The translations under genes and the position numbers were made by a program. From Atherix ibis (taxonomy: Eukaryota > Arthropoda > Insecta > Diptera > Athericidae): a DNA stretch of 64,000 nt. This document shows, piece after piece, positions 46,190 through 56,939 of the stretch. The stretch lies in assembly GCA_958298945.1 (NCBI GenBank), contig OY282605.1, forward strand, positions 27,878,811 to 27,942,810, given 5' to 3'. The notes beneath the pieces were generated by a model. That model searched no databases. It was not told where the DNA came from and saw only the letters and a list, made by a program, of their open reading frames with translations. Each line of letters starts with the position of its first letter. Position 1 is the first letter of the stretch.

Positions 46190-47680
46190 CACTAACTCTT
46201 TATTGTATTCTATCTATATAGAAGGTCAAAAATTCTTCGCAAGATTATGAATATGGTCAATACATGATTGACTATTTCTCGTTATAAAAAGTTTCTTAAT
46301 CGTTTACGAAATCATTCCAGTAACCCTTGCAAAGGTTTGTTTAACTAAGTTCCAATAAAGTAGAAGCACTTGTCTACATAATTTAGATTTGTCTCATTAT
46401 AAAAAGTTTTTTGCTCGTTTAACATATCATCACATATATATATACCCTTCTCCAGTGGTATCCTTTTACACTTAAAATGACAATATCCGTGATATTTATT
46501 AGACTTATGAAAGGTTAGTTTACTACATTTCGAATAAGTTAGAAGCATTTCTGAACATAATTTATTTTTTTCTCGTTATAAAAAGTTTTGTGCTCGTTTA
46601 GCATATTATCCAATTAGTTAAATTAAGTTCGAACAAAGTAGAAGCACCTCCGAAAATAATCTATTTTTTTCTCGTTATAAAAAGTTTCTTGCTCGCTTAG
46701 CATATCATCCAATTAGTTAAATTAAGTTCGAATAAGGTGGATGCACCTCCGAAATTAATTTAATTTTTTCTCGTTATAAAAAGTTTTGTGCTCGTTTAGC
46801 ATATTATCCAATTAGTTAAATTAAATTCTTATAAGGTAGTAACACCCCCAAACATAATTTATTTTTTTCTCGTTATAAAAAGTTTCTTGCTTGTTTAACA
46901 TATCCTCACAATTTTCTTGTAAGATAAATATTCTCAGTTACCTTCTCCAGTGGTATCTTTTTACACTTAAAATGGCAATATCCGTGATATTTGTTAGGCT
47001 TATGAAAGATTAGTTTAATTAAGTTGGAATAAGTTAGAAGCATTTCTGAACATAATTTATTTTTTTCTCGCTATAAAAAGTTTTGTGCTCGCTTAGCATA
47101 TCATCCAATTAGTTTAATTAAGTTCGAATAAGGTAGAAGCACCTCCGAAAACAATTTGTTTTTTTCTCGTTATAAAAAGTTTCTTGCTCGCTTAGCATAT
47201 CATCCTATTCCAGCTTACAAGAAAAATGTTCTCACTAACCCTTTCCAGTGGTATCCTTTCACAGTTAAAATGGCATTATTCGTGATATTTATTAGGCTTC
47301 TCAAGGGTTAGTTAAATTAAGTTTTAAAAAAGGTAGAAGCACCTTCGAACATAATTTATTTTTTTCTCGTTATAAAAATTTTCTATCGTAATTAGCATAT
47401 CATCAAATTGTTAAACTAATTTCGAATAAGTTAGAAGCATTTCTGAACATAATTTATTTTTTTCTCGTTATAAAAAGTTTCTTGCTCGCTTAGCATATTA
47501 TTCTATTGTAACTAACAAGAAAAATGTTCTCACTGACCCTTTCCTGTGGTATCCTTTCACAGTTAAAATGTCATTATTTGTGATATTTATTAGGCGTATC
47601 AAGGGTTAGTTAAATTAAGTTTTGAAAAGGTAGGCTTATTTAGCATATCATCCCATTGCATCTTACAAGAATTATTTTCT
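46190..47680. repeat. 99-bp satellite with two kinds of unit
   Basis: A marker TCTCGTTATAAAAAGTTT recurs at 46277, 46571, 46670, 46769, 46868, 47066, 47165, 47365 and 47463. Intervals are 99 bp or about 200 bp, except 294 bp for the first, where a diverged copy lies at 46391. The long intervals hold a second unit type containing CCAGTGGTATCCTTT and GTGATATTTATTAGGC. The array is therefore a mixture of short A units and A+B double units. Copies are 80-95% alike by eye. It is located between secreted-peptide genes 2 and 3. No coding potential. Confidence 0.9.
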
Positions 47681-48483
47681 CAGGAACTTTTCCAGTAATA
47701 CACTTTTATCAATATTGAGGAATATATATATTCATAATAAGCCTTTACCCAACCTATGGCTTGAATATTAACTACTTACTAACAAAATACTCTGTACAAA
47801 ATAAATTTTTCATAATCGAATTATAAAATTTTTATTCACGAAATGTGGATAATATATCCACAAATTTATACATTAAAATAATGTATAAACAAATAATTTT
47901 TAAAAACTTATTGTTATTATTTTTAAGAAATATTTTAAAATTCAACCATAAACACAATCTTAATGAAATACATAAAAATCAGTTCAAGAAAACTGTCATG
48001 ATTTATGATAGTACAAGTGATAACAGCTTTACATGTTAACTTATCATAACAGACTTGATTTTGAAACACTAAAATACTGATTATCAAATAATGAAAATTT
48101 TCTCATAAAATGTTTTCGAAGAATTTTCAGAAAAGTGCTATAAAAAAATTATTGTTACCTTTAGTCATGCAAATAGTTTACGTTTTTCATTTGACAAACA
48201 AATTATTCTATTTAATCATAAATGTTTTTTTTGTCATTTATAAAGAAATTCACATTTGTTAAATGATAAAATAGTAACACTAAAATTAAGCAATAATTTT
48301 GTTTCTGGAAGAAAAAGATTAAATAGAAGATGACTTAAGTCTTATCAAACGAATCCAAATAAATTTAATAACATTGTCATAAAATAATTTCATCATAAAA
48401 TGTTATGATTTCTTTTGAAGAAAAAAAAATTCTTTGTTTAATTTAGCCGACAAAATATCCAAAATTTATCGAAAATGATTTTT
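47681..48483. other. AT-rich 5' flank of the 48547 gene
   Basis: No gene, repeat or transposon is supported in this stretch. Confidence 0.45.
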
Positions 48484-48491
48484 ATATAAAA
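48484..48491 (+). promoter_or_regulatory. TATA box of the 48547 gene
   Basis: TATATAAAA-type sequence lies about 56-63 bp before the start codon. It predicts a 5' UTR of roughly 30 nt. Supported by motif and position only. Confidence 0.6.
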
Positions 48492-48546
48492 GCCTATCAC
48501 CTTCGAAAATAGGTATCATACGGCAAGAAATCCGATAAAAGCAAAC

Positions 48547-48943
48547 ATGAAGCTTAAAGTCGTTGTTGCTATAATTTTTGGTGAGTAAAATCTTTCAAGT
48601 TAATATGCTTTTAAGTGGAATTGATTTGATAATATTGGCTTTTTACAGGACTGGTAATTTGCACAGTTGGTGTTCACAGCAAGACTGTTCCTTCATCGAG
48701 GATGATCACTAACTGTGACTCTAATTACAACACCGTATGCGGCTTCACAGGATCTTGTTATTTTATGTTTCCGAATAAATGTGCCCTCGACTTGTATAAT
48801 CAACAAACTAAAAGTGGTACGTATACAAATATAGTCCTGTCATCTGATATACCGTTTGTGATTTGTTAAATTGATTCCTTTCAGAATTTATTGCTTTGGA
48901 GGCCAGAATTTGTACTTATCCTGTTCCAAAATGTAAGCTTTGA
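48547..48943 (+). CDS. Secreted cysteine-rich Kazal-like peptide 3
   Basis: The model joins 48547-48580, 48649-48816 and 48885-48943, giving 86 aa. The introns are 68 bp each, GT-AG, phase 1. The signal peptide is MKLKVVVAIIFGLVICTVGV, cleaved around residue 20-22. The mature part has Cys at 34, 42, 48, 56, 77 and 84, spaced C-x7-C-x5-C-x7-C-x20-C-x6-C. NTVCGF and MFPNKCAL resemble the PVCG and NxCxL parts of insect Kazal-like domains. The spacing of the last two Cys is not that of a standard Kazal domain, so disulfide pairing cannot be assumed. It has a TATA box at 48484 and AATAAA at 49044. It appears intact and is the clearest member of the three-gene family. Its 3' end is repeated downstream. 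A secreted inhibitor or reproductive, salivary or venom factor is possible but inferred. Confidence 0.87.
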
Positions 48944-49014
48944 TTACTGAAGCACACCTTCCAAATGTCGAAACAAGGAATTCATCGTATTTCGCCTTAT
49001 CTACAGAATTTGCT

Positions 49015-50755
49015 CACTGCAATGTAACTAATCTATTTACAGAAATAAATCTCTATAAATTCAAGTGCGAATATCTTTAATAGAATTTTAGTTTAATTAG
49101 ATATAAAAAAAATTTATTTTTCATTCAAAAAATTTCTACACGAAGCGACAACTGCTTGGAACCATTTACATTTTTACGAATATTTTTTAAAAAGGTTTTT
49201 TTTTCTTATATAGATTGAGTGGAATTTGCATGAATTTTCTTTTGTTGAATTTAAATTTTGAAAAAAAATGATGTATACAGTTGCGACAACTGATTGGGTT
49301 CACTGCAATGTAACTAATCTATATTTACACTTGAATTTATAGAAATAAATCTCTATAAATTCAAGTGCGAATATCTTTAATAGAATTTTATTTTAGTTAG
49401 ATATAAAAAAAATTTATTTTCCATTCAAAAAATTTCTTCACAAACCGACAACTGTTTGGAACCATCTACATTTTCACGAATATTTTTTATAAAGGTTTTT
49501 TTTTTCTTATATAGATTCAGTGGAATTTCCATGAATTTTCTTTTGTTGAATTTAAATTTTGAAAAAAAAAATGATGTATACAGTTTCGACAACTGATTGG
49601 GTTCACTGCAATGTAACTAATCTATTTACAGAAATAAATCTCTATAAATTCAAGTGCGAATATCTTTAATAGAATTTTAGTTTAATTATGTTAGATATAA
49701 AAAAAATTTATTTTCCATTCAAAAAATTTCTTCACAAACCGACAACTGTTTGGAACCATCTACATTTTAACGAATATTTTTTATAAAGGTTTTTTTTCTT
49801 ATATAGATTGAGTGGAATTTGCATGAATTTTCTTTTGTTGAATTTAAATTTTGAAAAAAAATGATGTATACAGTTGCGACAACTGATTGGGTTCACTGCA
49901 ATGTAACTAATCTATTTACAGAAATAAATCTCTATAAATTCAAGTGCGAATATCTTTAATAGAATTTTAGTTTAATATGTTAAGATATAAAAAAAATTTA
50001 TTTTCCATTCAAAAAATTTCTTCACAAACCGACAACTGTTTGGAACCATCTACATTTTAACGAATATTTTTTATAAAGGTTTTTTTTCTTATATAGATTG
50101 AGTGGAATTTGCATGAATTTTCTTTTGTTGAATTTAAATTTTGAAAAAAAATGATGTATACAGTTTCGACAACTGATTGGGTTCACTGCAATGTAACTAA
50201 TCTATTTACAGAAATAAATCTCTATAAATTCAAGTGCGAATATCTTTAATAGAATTTTAGTTTAATAAGATATAAAAAAAATTTATTTTCCATTCAAAAA
50301 ATTTCTTCACAAACCGACAACTGTTTGGAACCATCTACATTTTTACGAATATTTTTTGTTAACGTTGATTTTCTTATGAAGATTGAGTGGAATTTTCATG
50401 ACTTTTCTTTTGTTGAATTTAAATTTTGAAAAAAAAAGATGTATACAGTTGCGACAACTGATTGGGTTCACTGCAATTTAACTAATCTATTTACAGAAAT
50501 AAATCTCTATAAATTCAAGTGTAAATATCTTTAATAGAAATTTATTTTAGTAAGATATAAAAAAAAAAATATTTTTCATTCAAAAAATTTCTACACAAAC
50601 TGACAACTGCATGGAACCATTTACATTTTTACGAATATTTTTTTTAGAGTTGATTTTCTTATGAAGATTGAGTGGAATTTTCTTGGATTTTCTCTTGTTG
50701 AATTTGAGTTTTAAAAAGAAGCTTTATACAATAACGACAACTGATTGGGTCATAA
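49015..50755 (+). repeat. Six tandem copies of about 290 bp from a gene's 3' end
   Basis: Units start with CACTGCAATGTAACTAATCT (or a variant) at 49015, 49302, 49604, 49894, 50184 and 50469. Intervals are 287, 302, 290, 290 and 285 bp. Each unit contains GAAATAAATCTCTATAAATTC, with the AATAAA signal of the gene at 48547. The unit at 49302 has a 15-bp internal repeat (ACACTTGAATTTATAG). Middle copies are nearly identical and the outer ones more diverged, as expected from unequal exchange. The first unit is the gene's own 3' UTR or immediate flank. Confidence 0.93.
49044..49049 (+). terminator. Polyadenylation signal of the 48547 gene
   Basis: AATAAA lies 101 nt after the stop codon. The same hexamer occurs at the equivalent place in all six 290-bp units, so alternative downstream ends are possible. 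Confidence 0.6.
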
Positions 50756-52625
50756 TAATATTTTATTAATCAAAAAGGCAGATTGATAAATAAAGATGAA
50801 AAGTATAATTTACTATTTTTATTCATTTATTTATAATAATTATCGTAAAAATTTTGATTTATTACTTTTTTATAGATTTTTTTTAAAAAATATTCTCAAA
50901 TTTATTATTAAAATTAGTTGTATGCTCTTGCTGAATACTCGTTTCATAAAATTTTCGAATTAGTATTCTCCAAATGTGTGGCATTGTAAAGGACTTTTAT
51001 AATTATACTCCATATTTTTAGGAATTGTAAAGGACTTTTACCAGCATAATCTCTTGATGATATTTGGATTCATGCGTTATCCTATTTAAAAAATTCATCG
51101 TTGATGTTTCGCTGTATTATTCAATCTGTTCACTTAAATTATCAGCATTTTCTTGTTCTTTATTGTGGTTGTTTTTGTTGATAGAACAAAATTCTCTCCA
51201 AATCATAACTCAACCGAATCTACTTTGGACGGCATGCCATCAACTTTGGGTACTTCATAAAATCTTCGAATTAATAAAAGTAGTTGACTTTTTTTCTGAT
51301 GAGAGAAGGATTTTAGCCTCAAAAATTAACTGAACCGGTGCACTTGAAAAGTGCATTCGCTTGAAAAACAATCAAAGCAGAATTTAATACTAAAATTACT
51401 CATCCCGTTTCTTGTTTGCAAAAATTTTCTGGATCCCTCAAATTGGGGGGACCAAGACTTCGTTTTTCAAGTATTTTAATTCGGCCAATAATTTGACAAT
51501 CGGAACAAACTCTGAAGAATAGGTAATAAATTCAAATAAATATTGCACTACCGTCTGCTATTTTTTAAATAAATAAATTATAAAATTTCGATGGAAATTT
51601 CTCGCACTTTTGCTTCAATAAAGATTATCCTTTCACCTACCCTAAAAAAAAAATATTTATAAAAATATGGATGGCTCTTCTTAAAATATGGATAAAACAA
51701 ATTTTACTTCAATTATGGCATTGAATTGTTATTCTTAAGGTAGAATTATTTATACGAAATAAATATTCTCTAAGAAAAATAAATTCTCCTTAAAGCAAAA
51801 TATTAAAAATTAAACCATTCTTAAGGCTATAAATTAAATATTCCCATAAGGAAATTCGACAAAAATTATTCCAAATAAAAATTCCAAATAGCCTTCGATT
51901 TTTCTTTCATTTCAATACATATTTATAATAAAAATAATAATTAATCTTTACTTTTTCGAAAATTATAAGATAAGATTTCAAGCATATTGCCTAGAGTAAA
52001 ATGTAACGTCTTCAATATAAAATAGTGCAGATAAATTTCGGATAATCTTTGAATTTTTAGACTCATTTTATTCAAAGGAAAAATATATCCTAGCTTTTGA
52101 ATTTTTTTTAAGGTAGATAAAATTTTTTCGATAATATTGCCTCTTTTATAATAAAATATTTTTTTTCAATTATAAACAAAAATTAATTTGAATTGGAAGA
52201 ATTTTTCGAAGTAATTAATTTTTTTATTAATCCTAAATAAATTATATGATAATTAAATCAAAGGAATAAGGCCTAATGAACTATTATAAAGGTCATCGAA
52301 TAAATTTCAATTAAGTTGAACTTTTTAATCAATCAAAATAAATAACTTTGAAAGGATTCCTTTTTATACAATACAAACAATTTTTTAATGATTTCGTAAT
52401 CAACTTAGTAAACTTTAAGATTAATTATTTCTTAACTCTATAATTTGGGAAGAATTTTCAAAGTAATTTTCTTTTGTGGTTTTTTTATTTAATCAAATCA
52501 ACAAAATTTTCTTGATCTTTTTTGTTTTCTTATACCACAAAATAAATTTAGATAGAGTGTTAACTCGGAAGTAATTTAATTGATTTAATATTATTATTAT
52601 TGTATCATAAAAATGACTACTTTTT
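50756..52625. other. AT-rich non-coding stretch
   Basis: A short direct repeat (ATTGTAAAGGACTTTTA) occurs near 50984 and 51024. A frame at 51064-51333 has no recognisable content. No further member of the secreted family was found here. Confidence 0.5.
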
Positions 52626-52629
52626 CAAG

Positions 52630-53880
52630 TGCCCAATATTTTGGTGAAGTTGTTGAGTAGTTTAGTTTGGCGATGGTCGTCGTTACTTGTTCAGTCCGTA
52701 TGTCTACGAACACCTAAACGTGTTATTAGTTATTTATCTGGCAGCTGCTCATTGCTCAAAATTCTAAAATAACTTGGAACCCAACAGAATTTTACACCGT
52801 TATTTTTATACAGGTTATGTGGAATATTTTTGGAAACAGAATATTTTTTGTGGCTAAAAATAAATTCCAGGGTTGCGTGGCCGCCACTTTAAGTAATAAT
52901 GGTTTGATGATTGGGAGTGTAGTCGGCAAACTCTTCCGCCATGCCGATTCTTTACAGCTCTACATAATATGAAGTCCTAAAAGCATAAATTCAATGATTT
53001 TTACGGACGGCTTTTAGAACTGCATGGTTGTCACTGAAAATGATAATATTTTGATGATTCATCATCAACATTATCAACAACGGAGCGACAACTGGGAGTT
53101 CGATTTAGATCTGCTTCACGCTGTAGTCTTCCAGTTCGACATTCCCAGGATATTTTTGGGTTGCTCGACCAGAGACAAAGCCTACCTTGTCTTCTGGGAT
53201 TATAAATGAAGTCCGTGTAGGGTCTTCCTAATCCATATGGATAAAGTGTCCAGCCCACCGCAGACTATTGAGCTTAATTCTACCCGCAAGTTGGCTGTCG
53301 CGGTAACACTCTAGGATCTCCTCGTTAAATCAGCTTAGGAATCGTTCATTCTCCTGTAACGAGCCAAAAATTTTTTGAATGATTAACCCCTCGAACGCGA
53401 ACAAGGGCTCACAATGGTTTTTGCTGAGAACCTAAGATACCTAAGACAGGCAAGACTAGTAGCTTGAAAAGCAGAATCTTCGATGTTATGATCAGAATTT
53501 TTGACTGACTAAACTAGACCAGCAGGCATACGCAAATTTTTTTTGTCCTTTTTGTTATGGACTATGACCCTAAACTAAAAATACTGAAAGGATTTAAGTC
53601 TTTCGAAGCTATAATCTCTTATCTGTATGCGAATAGTATTAATTGGTATTGTCTTTTTTTGTTTTGGTTTCATTTATGGGCAGCCCAACATTTTTTGTCG
53701 CCGCCTCAATCTTGATAAAGGCCTCTCATACAGCTCTTTCTTATCAACATATATAACAGACTTGCTGAGGATGGTCCCCTCAAGCTGATCCCTTTTTTTC
53801 GCTTATGGAGATCTGTGGAAAAGAAAGTTTTATATGAGAACGGAATGCCTCATCTGAATTCTGAACAGTTTTTGGTGAGG
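52630..53880 (-). mobile_element. LINE 3' part, RT end plus tail, copy 1
   Basis: On the minus strand about 53720-53580 reads AFIKIEAATKNVGLPINETK followed by RLKSFQYF, the end of an RT domain (the GLxIN-x-KT and SFxYLG blocks). About 53290-53080 reads SLRWAGHFIHMD and, in a shifted frame, later NRTPSCRSVV, the tail found in several insect LINEs. Frames are broken. Below about 53000 the sequence is probably 3' UTR. The segment 52640-53260 is matched by 53881-54400. Confidence 0.68.
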
Positions 53881-54400
53881 TTGTCGAGTAGACTTGTTGG
53901 GCAACCTTTTACTTCTTGTCCAGTCCGCATGTCTATGAATGGCTACAGGTGTTATTTCCTATTTGTGAACATCGGGTAACAGGAAGTATCTAAAAATGCT
54001 CCATATTACCAGGACCCAACGTAGTTCAACGCCCCTGTTATTAAGGTCGCTCAGATAAGAGCCGACAAGCAGTCTAGGATAAGAGATAAGGACAGAAATA
54101 ATTCAATAATGCTGTTGTTAAGCAGAACTCTTACCCTAATCTGCTTAACAGCTCTTACGTTGAATAATTTTGAGATATGAATATTATATCACTCTATAGG
54201 CCCACGATTGGTTGCATGGTTGTCACTGAAAATAATAATGTTTTGTTGAGTTATCTTAACCATCATTATCAAAGGTGCAGTAAGTGGGAGTACGGTCTAT
54301 GCCTGATGAATTAAAAAACTTCAGATGTTCCGTCTTTAAACCATGGTCTCGCAGTTCGACACTCTTAGCATTGTATTGGAGCCTAGCTAATGCCATCTCT
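53881..54400 (-). mobile_element. LINE 3' tail, copy 2
   Basis: It shares GGTTGTCACTGAAAATAATAATG and the GGTGAAGTTGTCGAGTAG-type 3' sequence with the copy at 52630-53260, in the same orientation. It carries only the 3' end. The two copies lie head to tail next to each other, either from tandem duplication or from repeated insertion. Confidence 0.6.
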
Positions 54401-54919
54401 CTATAGTCTGCGTATACTGAAAGCTGGGCAGCCTTAGACAGGATGATTCTCTTATGCTTACCCTTAATTCACAAATACCTTTTTCCAGCGGGGCAGTCTT
54501 TGTCACCATTTTGATTGCCCACAGCCCTACATAGTGTCAATTTCTTGTCCATTATGTCCCAGCTACCTAACTCAATAGCTGCATAAGATGCGATGTTATA
54601 GGCGATGGTATATCTGTAAAAAAAAATTCAATTAATAATTGACTCAGCTGTTCTTAAAAAAGCTATCTAAAAAGGGACGGAGTAGTACAATATTTGCCTT
54701 TTTGCACCTGTCGAGGGATGTTGGCACCCTCAACTCTGCTGTGGGTCACGGGTTCCAATTGGCATCCTTAACTCTTTTTTTATATAAAAGAACACAAATA
54801 AAGTGAAAGTTACAAAAAATGAGTTTGTATGTGAGCTTCGTTAGAAGACGAGGGCGTGACAGGCATGCTTGAAGGGCAGTATTTGTGTAGAGGTCAGTAA
54901 GGGGCCTTTAAATTTGGTA
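54401..54919. other. Unassigned, probably old retroelement sequence
   Basis: Less AT-rich than the average of the window, but without a readable frame. It may be the 5' continuation of the LINE tail copy on its left. Confidence 0.3.
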
Positions 54920-55080
54920 TTATTACCTTCGTACCCGAATATAACAAATACATTTTTCATGCCGGTTATGGGATTTTTATTTTAATTGGGACGCCTTCGA
55001 AGAGTAAATATTTTTATGGGAGAGGGGTAGTAACATAGACTAGAAGGGGATGGTAAAAAAGGAAGATATATTATTATAGA
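54920..55080 (+). repeat. Dispersed repeat, copy 3 of 3
   Basis: It matches 39410-39570 on the same strand (CCGGTTATGGGATTTTTATTT and neighbours) and the complement of 3960-4110. It ends shortly before a mariner at 55133. Confidence 0.68.
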
Positions 55081-55132
55081 GAGGAAGCAATAGCCAGCCA
55101 TGAAGGTGATCACATGATGTTGATCACTAGTA

Positions 55133-56423
55133 CGACGGTCATTCAACAAGTACTTAGCCAACAAAAGAAAAACTAAAATTTTGGAAAGGTGGCAATTTAT
55201 TTTTCCACATAATCTCTTTCAAGCTCGATACACTTGGCCCAGCGATGCTCTAACTTTTTTAACCCGTCCAAAAACTACATTTTCTCGAGGGAAGCAAAAC
55301 AGGCCTCCGTGGCGACGATGACCTCCTCATTCGACCCAAATCTATTCCCGGCGAGTGATTTTTTCAGGTTTGGAAACAAAAAGTAGTCACAGGGGGCCAA
55401 ATCTGGAGAGTACGGTGGATGGGGCAGCAATTCGTAGCGCAATTCGACCAATTTGGCCATGGCGACGGCGGAGGTGTGACCCGGCGCGGTGTCGTGGTGG
55501 AACAGTACTTTTTTCTTCGCAAAGCGGGGCCGCTTTTTCTTCAATTCGACGTCAAATCGGCCCAATAAGTCAGCATAGTAGCGCCCCGTGAGTGTTTTAC
55601 CCTTCTCGAGGTAATCGATGTGGATCACACCTTGTGAATCCCAGAAAACGGTGGCCATCACCTTTCCGGCCGATCGAACAGTCTTCGCCTTCTTCGGAGC
55701 ACGTTCGCCGGGTGAAGTCCACTGCTTCGACTGTTCCTTGGTCTCTGGTGTGTACCAGTGAATCCATGTTTCGTCGACGGTCACGTATCGACGCAAGAAC
55801 TCCGCTGGATTGCTGAAACAGCGCCAAACACGTCGCCGATGTGGTCTCGCGGTTGCGCTTGTTTTCCGGTGTGAGCAAACGCGGCACCCATCGCGCCGAC
55901 GCCTTTCTCATGCCCAGTTCTTCATGTAGAATATGATGCACCGTTCCTACTGCGATGCCCACAGTCTCAGCTATTTCGTGAACCTTCAATCGACGGTCTG
56001 CCAACACGAGATTGTGGACTTTCTTAACGTTTTCCTCCGTAGCATCCGTTTTCGGGGCACCTGGGCGTGGCTCATCAAAAACCGACGTGCGGCCACGAAC
56101 AAACTCGTTGAACCAATTCTTGATGGTCGCCATCGAAGGAGAAGAGTCACCATACACAGCATCCAAACGATCTTTGATTTCGCTGCGTGTTTTCTCTTCC
56201 AAAAACAAGAATCTAATCACCGAACGATATTGTTCTTTTTCCATTTTTGTGCAACCGACCGACACGTTCGCTTTCAAAGGCTCTCAAAACAAAATTAATA
56301 AAGGGAATCAACTGAAACTTTGACAGTAGGCTACTAAAAGAATGAGATGCATGATGGTAAATTTATTTTTGTGACAGCCGTTCCATCGGGTGGTGAGGCT
56401 AAGTACTTGTTGAATAACCCTCG
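55133..56423 (-). mobile_element. Irritans-type mariner, 1291 bp, two lesions
   Basis: Terminal repeats CGACGGTCATTCAACAAG and complement are flanked by TA. The transposase starts at 56244 (MEKEQYRSVIRFLFLEEKTR) and would end at the TAA at 55197. Two helix-turn-helix regions (RSEIKDRLDAV and GIAVGTVHHIL) and WVPRLLTPENKRNRE are present. One frameshift lies near 55815, before TVDETWIHWY (first catalytic Asp). HHDTAPGHTS and YSPDLAPCDYFLFP carry the second and third Asp at D34D spacing. A TAG near 55275 truncates the last 25 or so residues. With only two visible lesions and much higher GC than its surroundings, this is the youngest-looking mariner in the window. The related copy at 30781 is more damaged. 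Confidence 0.96.
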
Positions 56424-56499
56424 TAGTTACCTGCGTTTTAAAATTCAAAAACACTCAATATTGAGACCATCCGCATTGGATATTAGTAGGTCAGAGACC

Positions 56500-56610
56500 G
56501 ACCCAGGCGGATTTTTCCCCTTCCCCTCCGTACTAAGGCAAATCATACCATTTAGCGTGCTGTTAATCTAATTTACCAATACGGTTTCACCACGAGATGC
56601 TAGATGGTGC
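56500..56610. repeat. Short dispersed repeat, copy 2 of 2
   Basis: It shares ATACCATTTAGCGTGCTGTT and CACCACGAGATGC with 41461-41560, with many substitutions. It lies just beyond the mariner at 55133. Unassigned. Confidence 0.5.
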
Positions 56611-56939
56611 ACATGCCTCCGGTTATTCGGTCAAGCAGTTCGCTTTGGAGTAGTCCGAAGTAGGTCGAAATTGAAAACAACTTGATCATCTGATCAGGGC
56701 TGCCATAATAGCTTGTGACCAGATTCGATAAGTACACTAGAGTGTTAACTGGTGAAGTTCAACGTTCTCTACTGAATAGTCTAATACAATGGTTATTGTC
56801 TTCCTCCTAAAGTACTGATACATTGAAGGGTATAATTTGCTTGGTTAACTGCACTATCGACAATTTATGAAAAGTGCAGCTTAAATTGCTTCTCAAAGCT
56901 GTGTAAAGGAAAACACTCATTGAGGTTGCCTCAAAGACG
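56611..56939. other. Unassigned stretch
   Basis: Moderately AT-rich, with no recognised motif. Confidence 0.3.

Noticed and set aside
35294..48943. Toxin assignment for the cysteine-rich peptides
   Set aside because: The scaffold is closer to Kazal-like inhibitors and there is no sequence evidence for toxicity. Only a secreted role can be supported.
53024..53258. Short overlapping open frames on both strands
   Set aside because: They lie in the LINE tail. Only the minus-strand RWAGH-type block is meaningful, and it is frame-broken.
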